Below are positions 18,737-29,993 of a DNA stretch of 64,000 bases, in pieces. The DNA is from Thermus antranikianii DSM 12462. GTDB lineage: Bacteria; Deinococcota; Deinococci; Deinococcales; Thermaceae. A program made the translations under genes and the position numbers. Positions within the stretch are counted from its first letter, which is position 1; every line of letters starts with the position of its first letter. The notes under the pieces were generated by a model. That model was not told where the DNA came from and did no database searches. It saw nothing but the letters and a program-made list of their open reading frames with translations. Where the stretch lies: assembly GCF_000423905.1 (NCBI RefSeq), contig NZ_AUIW01000005.1, positions 48,552-112,551 on the forward strand, written 5' to 3'.

Positions 18737-19267
18737 ATGCGTGAGGGCTTCCGTATCGGCCTGAAGAGCCTTGTCCTAAGCCTCGGCTTTCTGCTTGCCG
18801 CCTGCTCCTTTACCGTTACCGTGCCTCTCCCCGACCAAACCTTCAGCGCCCAGGCCCTGCCCGATACCCAGGGGGAAATCCTCTACCCAAAGAATCCAGC
18901 CACCTTTGACCCACCCCCTGTTTCCCCCAAGAGTGTGGTCATCCAAGGCACCCTCGAGGCCGATCAGCCCTTAAACACCACCCTGGCCTTCTACGTGCGT
19001 CTTAAGGATCCCAAAACCGACCCCGGTTGCATGGACCTCAGCATCATTCCCGCCTACGCTTGTAGCATCGGCCCCGACGACGAAAAATCGGGAGAAGCTT
19101 TCTTTAACAACTCTTCCTCTGCCCCCTTAACCCTAACGGGCAGGAATCTCACCCAGGGCATCGCCCAGGGCCAGTTCTGGCTGGGCCTCGAGGTGCAGGG
19201 CCTGCCCCAGAGGCTGGTGAACTTTGCCCTCAAAAACCTCAAGGCCACGGTGACGGTGGGCTTTTGA
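18737..19267 (+). CDS. Hypothetical lipoprotein
   Basis: A 176-residue protein with a basic N-terminus, a hydrophobic segment (SLVLSLGFLL) and a lipobox ending LAAC at Cys23, so it should be lipid-anchored after export. The mature part starts SFTVTVPLPDQTF and is rich in Pro, Thr and beta-forming residues, with one Cys pair (GCMDL and YACSIG) that could form a disulfide. I do not recognise the family. It has a strong promoter of its own and an intrinsic terminator, so it is a single-gene transcription unit. Confidence 0.8.
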   Translation: MREGFRIGLKSLVLSLGFLLAACSFTVTVPLPDQTFSAQALPDTQGEILYPKNPATFDPPPVSPKSVVIQGTLEADQPLNTTLAFYVRLKDPKTDPGCMDLSIIPAYACSIGPDDEKSGEAFFNNSSSAPLTLTGRNLTQGIAQGQFWLGLEVQGLPQRLVNFALKNLKATVTVGF

Positions 19268-19282
19268 AAAGCCAAACCCACC

Positions 19283-19312
19283 CCCGGGGGCCTTTGTGCC
19301 TCCGGGTTTTTT
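19283..19312 (+). terminator. Intrinsic terminator after the lipoprotein gene
   Basis: CCCGGGGGC and GCCTCCGGG form a 9-bp stem (one G-T pair) with a 6-base loop, followed immediately by six T residues. Standard intrinsic terminator, 15 bases after the stop codon. Confidence 0.88.
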
Positions 19313-19330
19313 CTTTGCCCCTGCCGGCGC

Positions 19331-19336
19331 TATGAT
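19331..19336 (+). promoter_or_regulatory. lon -10 box
   Basis: TATGAT ends 8 bases before the lon ATG, which predicts a leaderless transcript. No good -35 or CIRCE-like heat-shock operator is evident. Confidence 0.55.
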
Positions 19337-19344
19337 AGGGCTAG

Positions 19345-21728
<2,384 letters not shown>

Positions 21729-21732
<4 letters not shown>

Positions 21733-22295
21733 GGAAGCTCCTCCTTGCGGTTGGCGTTCAGGAAGATCTGGGTGCCGAAGCGCTCCACCACCTCCTCCGC
21801 TGGGATATAGGTGGCTCCCAACACCTCCACCACCCGCCTCAGGAGGAAGTCCCCTTCCCGGATCTGCCGCTCCACCTGGGGAAGGCAGTCCTTGTGGTAG
21901 AAGGCCATGAGGGGCTCGAGGTGGCCTTCCGGGTTATAGGCCACCACCACCGGGTAAGGGGAGGCCAGGGCGTGCTCATAGAGAAAGGCCCAGTATTCCG
22001 GCCTCAGAAAGGGCAGGTCCGTGGCCGCCACCGCCACCCAGGGGTAGCGGGCGTGAAAGAGGGCGGAGTGCAAGCCGGAAAGGCTATCCGCCCCCGGAAG
22101 CAGGTCGGAATACACGGGCACGCCAAAGCCAGGATAGGGCCGGTTGGCCACGATGAACCGCTCCCCCGCCTCCTGGAGGCTATCCAAAACCCACTGGATC
22201 AGGGGCTTTCCCCGATAGGGGTAAAGGGCCTTGTCCTCTCCAAACCTGCGGGAAAGCCCCCCGGCAATCACCGCCCCCGAGTACACGCCTACCAT
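21729..22295 (-). CDS. mobA: Molybdenum cofactor guanylyltransferase (MobA-like)
   Basis: MobA adds GMP to molybdopterin to make the dinucleotide cofactor. The 188-residue nucleotidyltransferase begins with the signature VIAGGLSRRFGEDKALYPYRGKPL and has the metal-binding AATDLPFL. The family is 190-200 residues, so this is full length. Its ATG overlaps the end of the upstream FAD oxidoreductase by 7 bases. A tungsten/molybdenum-type aldehyde ferredoxin oxidoreductase is encoded at 49.4 kb, but those enzymes often use a non-nucleotide bis-pterin. Small chance of another sugar nucleotidyltransferase activity. Confidence 0.82.
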
Positions 22296-23200
22296 CCTAA
22301 GGCCTCAAGAAGCCTTTCCCCCAACCAAGGAGCGTAGAGAAAACCCGTAGAACCCAGGCCCGTAAGGGCAAAGCCGCCTTCCACAGGAAAAAGGTAAGGA
22401 AGATCCACGTCCCTAGGCGAAGGGGAGTGGTCCAACCGGAAGCGCACTCCCCGCCATGCGGAGGCCACCAAAGGGCGGTAGCCCAGAAGGTCTTCCGCGC
22501 CCTTTAGAAGCCATTCCACCTCCCCTTCCGTGGGAGGGGGAGCCTCGGGGCCAGTACAATGGGGGAGGTAGCTTCCCCCTAGGACGCTTCCTGCCAGGTA
22601 GACCCGGTAGCTGATGGCCCGGGGAAAGTAATCCAGCAGAAGGAGGACCAGCCCCGGGATGTACCGTCCCTCCAGGCCCAAAAGATGGGCTCCCTGCCCA
22701 CCCCCCGCGTAGACCAACACCTCCCCCCTTATCCGCCCTCCTCCTTCCAGGAAAAGGTAGGGGGGCTCCCAGGCCAGAACCCGGGCCCTGAGCACGCTAA
22801 CCCCCTCCGAGAGCTTCTGCAAAAGGGGCCTGGGCTCCAGCCAGAAAGCCTCTTCCAGCAAGACACCCCCTTCGTCCCAGGTGTGCTTAAGCCCGCCAAG
22901 CCGAGAGGCCACCTTCTCCCTCTCCCCTTCCGGCACCGGGCGATAGACACCCAGGTGCAGGGGCACGAAGCGGCTGTAAAAGCGAAGGGCCGCCTCGAGG
23001 GCCTCCTCTCCCTTTCTCGCCAGGGTAAAACGCTTCCCCCGCACGGGGTTCACCAAGGCCACGGGCACCCGGCTCGCCCCCCCTAAGTCCTGGGCCACCA
23101 CCCGCACCCTAAGGCCCCTTTCCTTGAGAAGCCAGGCGGCGGTAAGCCCCGCCACCCCGGCTCCCAGGACCACCGCCTCGGCTTCCTCCACCTTCCTCAT
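22289..23200 (-). CDS. FAD-dependent oxidoreductase (DAO family)
   Basis: The 303-residue product starts with the dinucleotide-binding motif AVVLGAGVAGLTAAWLLKERG and ends with TGLGSTGFLYAPWLGERL, the C-terminal FAD-binding signature of D-amino-acid oxidase-type flavoproteins. The middle has VNPVRGKRF, reminiscent of the oxidase domain of MnmC, and could point to tRNA wobble-uridine modification, but the match is loose. It is cotranscribed with mobA (7-base overlap) and follows a small membrane protein. Substrate unknown. Confidence 0.75.
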   Translation of the reverse strand: MRKVEEAEAVVLGAGVAGLTAAWLLKERGLRVRVVAQDLGGASRVPVALVNPVRGKRFTLARKGEEALEAALRFYSRFVPLHLGVYRPVPEGEREKVASRLGGLKHTWDEGGVLLEEAFWLEPRPLLQKLSEGVSVLRARVLAWEPPYLFLEGGGRIRGEVLVYAGGGQGAHLLGLEGRYIPGLVLLLLDYFPRAISYRVYLAGSVLGGSYLPHCTGPEAPPPTEGEVEWLLKGAEDLLGYRPLVASAWRGVRFRLDHSPSPRDVDLPYLFPVEGGFALTGLGSTGFLYAPWLGERLLEALGW

Positions 23201-23212
23201 CCCATGCTGGGG

Positions 23213-23548
23213 TCAGAAGCGAAAGCCCTCCCCCTCCCTCCGGCACAAACCCCTGGCCGCCAGGCCCTCTAGGAGGCGTTCCGCTTCGTCCTGGGGGAGG
23301 AAGGCCCCAAGGTCCTTCGGGCTTAAGAACCCACCCTTCCGCCAGGCTTCCCTCATGGCCAAGCGCTCCAAGGCTGCCCGCGAAGGCCCCTTGGCCAAAA
23401 GCCTTCCCTGCCAGCGGAATAGGCCCAGATACAGGAGACAGGAAAGAAAGGCCGCCAGGATAAGCCCCCAAGGGGCGAAGCGAGAAGCCGCATAAACGAG
23501 AAGAAAAAAGGCCAGGGCACCGCTAAGGGGCAGGAAGTGCTGGCGCAT
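23213..23548 (-). CDS. Small membrane protein with winged-helix-like tail
   Basis: A 111-residue protein with two hydrophobic helices near residues 8-45 (LSGALAFFLLVYAAS and GLILAAFLSCLLYLGLF), then a soluble part, KGGFLSPKDLGAFLPQDEAERLLEGLAARGLCRREGEG, which has the helix-turn-helix rhythm of a winged-helix domain. I do not recognise a named family. It sits 9 bases after miaB and 12 before the oxidoreductase gene on the same strand. Confidence 0.6.
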   Translation of the reverse strand: MRQHFLPLSGALAFFLLVYAASRFAPWGLILAAFLSCLLYLGLFRWQGRLLAKGPSRAALERLAMREAWRKGGFLSPKDLGAFLPQDEAERLLEGLAARGLCRREGEGFRF

Positions 23549-23557
23549 GCCGCCTCC

Positions 23558-24880
23558 TCAGGCCACGGGCAAGGGGATGGGAGCAGGCTCCTTAGCCCCC
23601 ACCACCTCCCCAAAGAGCAGGTGCGGGGTAGCCTGCTTGATCTCCACCTGGTAGAGCCCTGGGGTGGGAGCCTGGTGGGCGGGAACCAGCACCGGGTGGT
23701 TCCCCCGGTCGTGCCCCTGGACGTACCCTTCCTCCTTGGCCGCTCCCCGCACCAAAACCTCCACGGTCTTCCCCACCCACTCCAGGTTGCGGCGGTAGCT
23801 CCACTCCTTCTGCTTTTCAATAAGGCGCTGGAGCCTTTCCACTTTCACCTCGCGGGGCAGGTCCTGGAAGTGCTTGTAGGCGGGGGTACCGGGCCGAGGA
23901 GAGTAGATGAACATGTAGGCCTGGTCGTAACCCACCTCGTCGTAGAGGGAGAGGGTTTCCTGGAAGTCCTCCTCCGTCTCCCCGGGGAAGCCCACGATGA
24001 TGTCCGTGGAAAGGACGGCATCCGGCAGGATCTCGCGGATCCTCCTGATCCTTTCCAGGTACTGCGCCCGCCGGTACTCCCGGGCCATGCGCCTAAGCAC
24101 CCGGTCCGAGCCAGACTGCACGGGCAGGTGGATGTAACGGGTGATGGCAGGGGTTTCGGCAATGGCCTCGATGATGTCGTCGGTGAAGTTCACCGGGTGG
24201 CTGGTGAGGAAGCGCACCCTGGGGATGCCCATCTGCCCCACCATCCTCAGGAGTTCAGCGAAGGAGGGGAAGCCCGGCTGGTCCTTGCCGTAGGAGTTCA
24301 CGTTCTGCCCGAGGAGGGTCACCTCCACTACCCCGGCCTTCTTCAGGGTTTCGATCTCCTTCAGGATCAGGTCCGGGTGGCGGGAAACCTCAGGGCCCCG
24401 GGTGGTAGGGACGATGCAGTAGGTGCAGTGGTGGTTGCACCCCCGGATGATGGTTACATGAGCGGAAAGGGCTCCCTTAGGAGGCGGGGGGATGTAGTCC
24501 AAAAGATCTTCCTTGAAGGTGAGGTCCCAGAAGCGCTGGTTCCCCTTCAAGGCCTCGGGCAACGAGGTAAGGGCTCCCGGGCCCAGGAGAATATCCACCC
24601 CAAACTTCCGGGCCATCTGCTGACCCTCGTCCAGCTGGGCCAGGCAGCCCATGAGCCCGATGAGAATCCCGCGCTTCTCCTTCTCCTTCCGAAGCTGGCC
24701 TAGAAGGGAACGCACCTTCTCCACGGGCTTCCCGCGGACCGCACAGGTGTTCACCAGGACGAAGTCCGCCTCCTCCACCGAGTCCACCAGCTCCCACCCC
24801 AGGCTCACCAGCTCGCTGGCCACCAGGTGGGAGTCGTACTCGTTCATCTGGCATCCGAAGGTAATGATGTGGGCACGCAT
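23558..24880 (-). CDS. miaB: tRNA-2-methylthio-N6-dimethylallyladenosine synthase MiaB
   Basis: MiaB methylthiolates i6A37 in tRNAs reading UNN codons. The 440-residue product has the three auxiliary-cluster cysteines Cys10, Cys46 and Cys79, the radical-[11 protein letters not shown] motif (Cys148, Cys152, Cys155) and a C-terminal TRAM domain starting near [14 protein letters not shown]. The ATG at 24880 follows GGAGG by 4 bases; longer in-frame starts run into the tRNA-side intergenic region and are not family-like. It is followed by the small membrane gene. Confidence 0.97.
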   Translation of the reverse strand: MRAHIITFGCQMNEYDSHLVASELVSLGWELVDSVEEADFVLVNTCAVRGKPVEKVRSLLGQLRKEKEKRGILIGLMGCLAQLDEGQQMARKFGVDILLGPGALTSLPEALKGNQRFWDLTFKEDLLDYIPPPPKGALSAHVTIIRGCNHHCTYCIVPTTRGPEVSRHPDLILKEIETLKKAGVVEVTLLGQNVNSYGKDQPGFPSFAELLRMVGQMGIPRVRFLTSHPVNFTDDIIEAIAETPAITRYIHLPVQSGSDRVLRRMAREYRRAQYLERIRRIREILPDAVLSTDIIVGFPGETEEDFQETLSLYDEVGYDQAYMFIYSPRPGTPAYKHFQDLPREVKVERLQRLIEKQKEWSYRRNLEWVGKTVEVLVRGAAKEEGYVQGHDRGNHPVLVPAHQAPTPGLYQVEIKQATPHLLFGEVVGAKEPAPIPLPVA

Positions 24881-24998
24881 AAACCTCCTGGGGCGGCCGG
24901 GGGGATCCCGGGCCCCGTGATTTCCAGTGTAGCAACCTCGAGGCCCCCAAGGCCAACCCCAGTCCCTGGGTTTCCCCTCGAGCCCCCCAGAAGGCCAC

Positions 24999-25024
24999 AC
25001 CCCCCGGCCACGCCACCGGGGGGT
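24999..25024. terminator. GC-rich hairpin between tRNA-Met and miaB
   Basis: ACCCCCCGG and CCGGGGGGT pair perfectly (9 bp) around an 8-base loop. On the minus strand it starts 20 bases after the tRNA 3' end and could terminate the tRNA transcript or shape its processing. No T run follows. Confidence 0.5.
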
Positions 25025-25044
25025 GAGGCTTTGCGTCCCGATGC

Positions 25045-25121
25045 TGGTGGCGGCGGTGGGATTCGAACCCACGACACCACGATTATGAGTCGTGTGCTCT
25101 GACCACCTGAGCTACGCCGCC
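25045..25121 (-). tRNA. tRNA-Met (elongator), anticodon CAT
   Basis: A complete 77-base cloverleaf with encoded CCA on the minus strand. Acceptor GGCGGCG pairs with CGCCGCC, the anticodon stem CACGA/TCGTG holds the loop CTCATAA (anticodon CAT), and the T arm is GTGGG-TTCGAAT-CCCAC. The acceptor pairs at 1-72, and the D and anticodon arms resemble E. coli elongator tRNA-Met closely and lack the three G-C pairs and unpaired 1-72 of the initiator. A lysidine-modified Ile-CAT tRNA is less likely. Confidence 0.95.
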
Positions 25122-25143
25122 ACGGGCGCACCAGGCAATCCCC

Positions 25144-25172
25144 ATCTTAGGGGAGGGCCCCCAAGCGGTCAA
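25144..25172 (-). promoter_or_regulatory. tRNA-Met promoter
   Basis: On the minus strand TTGACC (25172-25167), a 17-base spacer and TAAGAT (25149-25144) give a near-consensus promoter with a predicted start about 16 bases before the tRNA. The TGA stop codon of the upstream gene is inside the -35 box. Confidence 0.75.
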
Positions 25173-25618
25173 GGTTCAAAGCCGATGCGATCCATGAAGT
25201 CGGGGAGGATTTCTTCGGCGAAAAGGTCCAAGAAGGCCCTTACCGCCCCCAGGCTCACCCCTCCCGTGAGGTCCAGGTCCGATTCCACCCACACGGTTCC
25301 CTCCTCGTCCAAAAAGGCCCGGCTAAAGCGGCGGTCCCGGTTCCAGGCGTTCACGGCCTCGAGGTCCGGCACCTCGTCCAGGGTGAATCCGGCGCTTAGG
25401 GTCAGGACCCCGCACCGCTCCTCCTGGCAGAAATCCAGGTAGAGCCAGACCTTAGTCAAGCCAGCCATCTCCAGACGGAACTCCTGGGCATCCGTCTTCT
25501 CGTAGGCAAGACCTACCTGCTTGAGAATCCCTTCCACCTCGGCCGGGGTCAAGCCCTTGACCACGGCCTGCCCCAAGGCCAATCCCAAAAACAACAATCC
25601 CGCCAGCAATATCCTCAT
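25169..25618 (-). CDS. Secreted YbjN-like protein
   Basis: The ATG at 25618 starts a signal peptide (MRILLAGLLFLGLALGQA) ending at an AxA-like site. The mature part, KGLTPAEVEGILKQVGLAYEK and later LTLSAGFTLDE, LEAVNAWNRDRRFSRA and EGTVWVESDLDL, matches the YbjN fold (the NxWN and final strand pattern). The 149-residue product carries two cysteines (FCQEERC). Function of secreted members is unknown. An in-frame start 48 bases upstream adds residues before the signal sequence and is unlikely. The stop overlaps the tRNA promoter. Confidence 0.75.
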   Translation of the reverse strand: MRILLAGLLFLGLALGQAVVKGLTPAEVEGILKQVGLAYEKTDAQEFRLEMAGLTKVWLYLDFCQEERCGVLTLSAGFTLDEVPDLEAVNAWNRDRRFSRAFLDEEGTVWVESDLDLTGGVSLGAVRAFLDLFAEEILPDFMDRIGFEP

Positions 25619-25673
25619 AAACCCCTTTTCCGTCCCAGTGGGCCCGTAGGCGACCTTGCAGGACACCCCCAGC

Positions 25674-26786
25674 CTACACGATCCCCTTCTCCTTCAGGAA
25701 ACGCCCCTGCCGGAAGCGATCCAAGCGGAACGGGGTTATATCCAGGCTCCTCGCCTTCCCGTGGACCACTTCCTCCGCCATGAGCCTCCCCACCATGGCC
25801 GCCTGCTGGACCCCGTGGCCGGAAAAACCCGCCGCCACCAGAAGCCCCTCCTCCACAAACCCCAGGATGGGGTTGGCATCCGGGGTCACCTCGTAGTAGC
25901 CCCACCAGCTGGCCCTTCGGTCCAGGGCAAGCCCTTCCAGGAAGGGAAAGCGGGAAAGGCCCGCCTCGAGGGTCGGCGCCAGCCATCCCCAGTCCATGCC
26001 CTCGGAAAAACCCGGGGGCTCATCCGGGTTGGACCGGCCCATGAGCACCCTCGCCCCCTCCGAACGCAGGTAGAAGCCCGTGGCCAGGTCTATGGTGAGG
26101 GGAAAGGCATGGGGAAAAGGGGCGGGGGCCGTGGCGAAGACCATGCGGCGCACGGGCTGGATGGGAATCTCCAGGCCAAGCCTTTTCCCCACCTCGCCCG
26201 TCCAGGCCCCGGTGCAAAGGAGGAGAAAGGAAGCCTCGTACGCCGCCAAGGGGGTTTCCACCCGCCATACCCCCTTCTTTCTCCGGGCGGCCACGAGGGG
26301 CTCGGAAAAGCGCACCCTGGCCCCAAGCCGCCTGGCCTCCCTGAGGTAGTGGGCGGTAACCCCATGGGGATCTATGACCCCATCCATGGGACCGAAGGTG
26401 GCGTAGGCCAGGCCCTCCTCCCGGAAGGGCACGTGGGATTGGGCCTCCTTTAGGGAAAGCTTCTCCACAGGCACCCCCAAAGCCCGCTGGGTTGCTAAGG
26501 CTTCCTCCTGGGCTTCCCTCAGGGCCTCCGGCACCAGGAAGAGGTAGCCGATGGGCCGGTAGCTGGCCTCCGGGATCCTTTGGTACTCCAGGATGGAGTG
26601 GTAGGAAAGGAGGATGTTTAAGGGCTCGGAGAACTGCACCCGCACCCCGGCGGCGCTCTTTCCCGTGGAGCCCTGGGCAAAGGTGGTCTCCTTTTCCAGA
26701 ACCAGGACCTCGAGGCCCGCCTCCGCCAGGCGGTAGGCACAAGCCGCCCCCACGATTCCCGCCCCCACCACCAGGACCTCGGGCAT
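25674..26786 (-). CDS. FAD-dependent amine/amino-acid oxidoreductase (DadA/sarcosine oxidase beta-like)
   Basis: The 370-residue product has VLVVGAGIVGAACAYRLAEAG for FAD binding, SAAGVRVQFSEPLN, and the C-terminal GFSGHGVQQAAMVGRLMAEEV that closes the FAD site in the DAO family. The architecture is close to glycine/sarcosine oxidase beta subunits and to proline dehydrogenase-type PDH-beta proteins. No partner subunits are adjacent. It is divergent from icd. Substrate unknown; a second, more distant family member lies at 22.3 kb. Confidence 0.8.
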   Translation of the reverse strand: MPEVLVVGAGIVGAACAYRLAEAGLEVLVLEKETTFAQGSTGKSAAGVRVQFSEPLNILLSYHSILEYQRIPEASYRPIGYLFLVPEALREAQEEALATQRALGVPVEKLSLKEAQSHVPFREEGLAYATFGPMDGVIDPHGVTAHYLREARRLGARVRFSEPLVAARRKKGVWRVETPLAAYEASFLLLCTGAWTGEVGKRLGLEIPIQPVRRMVFATAPAPFPHAFPLTIDLATGFYLRSEGARVLMGRSNPDEPPGFSEGMDWGWLAPTLEAGLSRFPFLEGLALDRRASWWGYYEVTPDANPILGFVEEGLLVAAGFSGHGVQQAAMVGRLMAEEVVHGKARSLDITPFRLDRFRQGRFLKEKGIV

Positions 26787-26823
26787 GACCCCAGTCTAGG
26801 ACACTTTTCCCCGGGAAAAGGGG

Positions 26824-26829
26824 TATGCT
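26824..26829 (+). promoter_or_regulatory. icd -10 box
   Basis: TATGCT is placed so that transcription would start near 26836. This excludes the ATG at 26830 as an initiator and supports the ATG at 26848, which has GGAGG (26837-26841) upstream. Confidence 0.55.
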
Positions 26830-26847
26830 ATGGCCCGGAGGTCAGGT

Positions 26848-28122
26848 ATGGCCTACAAGCACATCCGGATTCCAGAGGGCGAAAGGATCACCATCCAAAA
26901 CGGGGTTCTCCAGGTGCCGGATCAGCCCATCATCGGCTTCATCGAAGGGGATGGGACGGGGCCGGACATCTGGAGAGCCGCCAGGCCCGTCTTAGATGCC
27001 GCTGTAGAAAAGGCCTACGGGGGAAAGCGCAAAATCGCCTGGGCGGAGATCTACGCCGGGGAAAAGGCCAACCAGGTTTATGGGGAGCCTGTATGGCTAC
27101 CCGAGGAAACCCTGGACTTCATCCGCGAGTACCTGGTGGCCATCAAAGGGCCCCTGACCACCCCGGTGGGCGGGGGCATCCGCTCCATCAACGTGGCCCT
27201 AAGGCAGGAGCTGGACCTTTACGCCTGCGTGCGCCCCGTGCGCTGGTTCAAAGGGGTACCAAGCCCGGTGAAGCACCCCGAGCTGGTCAACATGGTCATC
27301 TTCCGGGAGAACACCGAGGACATCTATGCCGGGATTGAGTGGCCTGCAGGCAGCGAGGAGGCGCAAAAGGTCCTGGACTTCCTCAAGCGGGAGTTCCCCA
27401 AGGCCTACGCCAAGATCCGCTTCCCGGAGACCTCGGGGATCGGAATCAAGCCCGTCTCCAAAGAGGGCACGGAGCGCCTGGTGGACGCCGCCATCGCCTA
27501 CGCCATCAAGGAGGACCTGCCCAGTGTCACCCTAGTGCACAAGGGCAACATCATGAAGTTCACGGAAGGGGCCTTCCGGGAATGGGGCTACGCCCTGGCC
27601 CGGGAGAAGTACGGGGCCACGCCCCTGGATGGCGGCCCCTGGCATGTGCTGAAAAACCCCCGGACCGGCCGGGAGATCGTCATCAAGGACATGATCGCCG
27701 ACAACTTCCTGCAGCAGATCCTCCTCCGCCCCGACGAGTACTCGGTGATCGCCACCTTGAACCTCAACGGGGACTACATCTCTGATGCCCTGGCCGCCCA
27801 GGTGGGTGGAATCGGCATCGCCCCAGGGGCCAACATCAACTACCAAACGGGGCATGCGGTCTTTGAGGCCACCCATGGAACCGCGCCCAAGTATGCGGGC
27901 CAGGACAAGGTGAACCCCTCCAGCGTCATCCTCTCGGGGGAGATGATGCTCCGCTACATGGGCTGGAACGAGGCAGCGGACCTCATCATCCAGGCCATGG
28001 AGCGCACCATTGCCAAGGGGCTCGTTACCTACGACTTCCACCGCCTCCTCCAGGCAGAGGGTAAGCCCGCCACCCTCCTTAGGACCAGCGAGTTCGGCCG
28101 GGCCTTGATCGAGCACATGTAA
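26848..28122 (+). CDS. icd: NADP-dependent isocitrate dehydrogenase, E. coli type
   Basis: Icd oxidatively decarboxylates isocitrate to 2-oxoglutarate in the TCA cycle. The 424-residue product aligns almost position for position with E. coli Icd: Ser113 in [17 protein letters not shown], the [18 protein letters not shown] segment, and [15 protein letters not shown] with the Lys-Tyr and Val that, together with later YDFHRLL, set NADP preference. It lacks the ~70-residue C-terminal extension of the well-known T. thermophilus enzyme (about 496 residues, from memory). The start is chosen from the ribosome site and promoter. No AceK kinase gene is in the window. Confidence 0.95.
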   Translation: MAYKHIRIPEGERITIQNGVLQVPDQPIIGFIEGDGTGPDIWRAARPVLDAAVEKAYGGKRKIAWAEIYAGEKANQVYGEPVWLPEETLDFIREYLVAIKGPLTTPVGGGIRSINVALRQELDLYACVRPVRWFKGVPSPVKHPELVNMVIFRENTEDIYAGIEWPAGSEEAQKVLDFLKREFPKAYAKIRFPETSGIGIKPVSKEGTERLVDAAIAYAIKEDLPSVTLVHKGNIMKFTEGAFREWGYALAREKYGATPLDGGPWHVLKNPRTGREIVIKDMIADNFLQQILLRPDEYSVIATLNLNGDYISDALAAQVGGIGIAPGANINYQTGHAVFEATHGTAPKYAGQDKVNPSSVILSGEMMLRYMGWNEAADLIIQAMERTIAKGLVTYDFHRLLQAEGKPATLLRTSEFGRALIEHM

Positions 28123-28172
28123 TACCACCTCCGGCCGACCGCCCACGGGCCTCGTCCCAGAAGGTTCACAGG

Positions 28173-29960
28173 CTAGAGGAGGGTGAAACGGGCCTCGAGG
28201 CGAGGGAGGTCCGCCTCCAGAAAGCGGAGGCGGACCTCAGCATCCAGGGGCAGGGGCTTGCTGAGGGCCACCTGGGCAGTCAGGCCCAGCTCCGGCAAGA
28301 GGAAAACCCCCTGCCCTCCCCTTTTCTCCACCAGGATTCCCCTTCCCTCGTACCCCTTCTCCATCAGGTAGACCAGGATCCAGTGGAGCTTGCTCTTCCT
28401 CTCCGCCTCCCGCACCAGGTCGGCCATGGCCTCCGCCGCCCCCACCCGTTGCAAGAGCTCCTCCTGGGAAAGGGGCTTCTCCCCTTTCAACCAAGCCCTT
28501 AGCTGCTGGTGGGCCACCAGGTCCAGGTAGCGCCTTAAAGGGCTCGTCACCTGGGCATAGAGGGGAAGGCCCAGGCCCCTGTGGGGTGCGGGCACGGCCT
28601 TGAGCTGGGCCCTTTTCAGGGCCTTGCGTTGCTCCCACATGGCGCTAAGCCCCTCCCCTTCCACCCGCCTGGCGGGAGCCTCCTGGGTGGCGAAGGGGAA
28701 GGGCAGTCCCTCCCTGAGGGCCAGGTGGGCTGCGGCATAACCCGCGAGATGCATGGCCTCCTGGACCCAGATGCGGCTTTCGTAGGCCTCGAGGGGACGG
28801 ATCCTTACCTCCTGGCCCTCCAAGCGCACCTTCACCTCGGGTAGGCGCAGGTCCAACCCCCCTTGGGCCAGGCGCTTCCGCCGGAAGGCCAAGGCCAGGT
28901 CCCGCAAAGGGGCAAGCTCCTCCACCCCCAGGGCCTCTTGGTAGCTGAGCCTCCTCACCCTTACCCAGCTTGGGAAAACCTCCTCCTCCAGGATCTCCCC
29001 CTCCCCAGAAACCCTCAAGCGGAAGGTAAGGGCCGGGGACACCTCCTTTAGGCCCAAGCCCAGAACCCAGGTGGCCTCCTGGGGCAGCATGGGTACCGTC
29101 CCCTCGGGCAGGTACAGGTTGGCTCCCCGGCGCATGGCCTCCTGGTCTAGGGGGCTAGAAGGCTCCACCAAGGCCGCCACATCCGCCACGTGCACCCAAA
29201 GCTGGAAACCCTCGGGTACCCTCTCGGCATAGACGGCGTCGTCCGGGTCCTGGCTTTCCTCGTCGTCGATGGCGTAGGCGGGGAGGTGGGTCAGGTCCAC
29301 CCGCTCCTCCTGGGGAAGGGCAGGTAGGGGAAGCTCAGGAGGAACGAGGATAAGCCCAAGCCGCCTGGGATGGGGGTTTTGCCGCTGCCACACCCCGAGG
29401 CGCAGGAGAAGGCCGTGGGCGGCCTCAGGGGTCTCGGGAAGGCCCAGGGCTCTGAGCACCCGGCTTTCCCTCCTTTCCCCCAGGGCCATGGCCTCCACCT
29501 CCTGGATTAAGGAGCGGTCCTCAGGGGCGGGCACCCCTTCCCTAAGCCGCCTTACCCCCTCCTGGAAGCGCCGCTCCTGTTCCTCCCGCTTTCTTCTGGC
29601 CTCGAGGAGGGCCTCCACTTCCTCCCGGGTGCGGGCCCGGACCCTTTCCCCCTCCAGGAGGAAGCGCTCCCCCCTTTGCGCCAGAAGATAGGCCCCGTAA
29701 GCGGTCTCGGGCGTGTACACCCCGTAGACCAGCTCGGCCAAGTCCTTGAGATCCACCACCTGGCCCTGAAGAAGCTCCCAAGCAGCCTCCTCCTCGCCCT
29801 CGGGCGGGTTCAACTCCAGGGAAGCGGGCCCGGGGTGAAGCCAGAGGACATCCTTGGGACGTACCCTTACCCGAGCCCCATCGGGCAGGGTGAGCTCCAG
29901 ACGGTCCCCCTTTTCCACCGCCAAAGCAGGCCTACCCTTGTAGACCACCAACGCGGCCAC
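28173..29960 (-). CDS. RNB-domain ribonuclease (RNase II/R family)
   Basis: This 3'-5' exoribonuclease degrades single-stranded RNA. The product has an N-terminal part beginning VAALVVYKGRPALAVEKGD, a beta-rich segment, and an RNB domain opening with AIDDEESQDPDDAVYAE, whose spaced aspartates bind the two metal ions. LWVHVADVAALV and SPLRRYLDLVAHQQL are the other family landmarks. A short S1-like tail ends the protein. The GTG at 29960 gives 595 residues; the reading frame stays open further upstream only antisense to pepF. Convergent with icd and divergent from pepF. Confidence 0.85.
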   Translation of the reverse strand: MAALVVYKGRPALAVEKGDRLELTLPDGARVRVRPKDVLWLHPGPASLELNPPEGEEEAAWELLQGQVVDLKDLAELVYGVYTPETAYGAYLLAQRGERFLLEGERVRARTREEVEALLEARRKREEQERRFQEGVRRLREGVPAPEDRSLIQEVEAMALGERRESRVLRALGLPETPEAAHGLLLRLGVWQRQNPHPRRLGLILVPPELPLPALPQEERVDLTHLPAYAIDDEESQDPDDAVYAERVPEGFQLWVHVADVAALVEPSSPLDQEAMRRGANLYLPEGTVPMLPQEATWVLGLGLKEVSPALTFRLRVSGEGEILEEEVFPSWVRVRRLSYQEALGVEELAPLRDLALAFRRKRLAQGGLDLRLPEVKVRLEGQEVRIRPLEAYESRIWVQEAMHLAGYAAAHLALREGLPFPFATQEAPARRVEGEGLSAMWEQRKALKRAQLKAVPAPHRGLGLPLYAQVTSPLRRYLDLVAHQQLRAWLKGEKPLSQEELLQRVGAAEAMADLVREAERKSKLHWILVYLMEKGYEGRGILVEKRGGQGVFLLPELGLTAQVALSKPLPLDAEVRLRFLEADLPRLEARFTLL

Positions 29961-29980
29961 GCCCCTAAGGATACACGGGG

Positions 29981-29986
29981 TATAGT
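29981..29986 (+). promoter_or_regulatory. pepF -10 box
   Basis: TATAGT ends 7 bases before the pepF ATG, implying a leaderless mRNA. The divergent ribonuclease gene starts 33 bases away on the other strand. Confidence 0.5.
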
Positions 29987-29993
29987 GAACGGC

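Noticed and set aside
25045..25121. tRNA-Ile with lysidine (anticodon CAT) or initiator tRNA
   Set aside because: The acceptor 1-72 is paired and the D and anticodon arms match elongator tRNA-Met; the initiator's GGG/CCC anticodon stem is absent.
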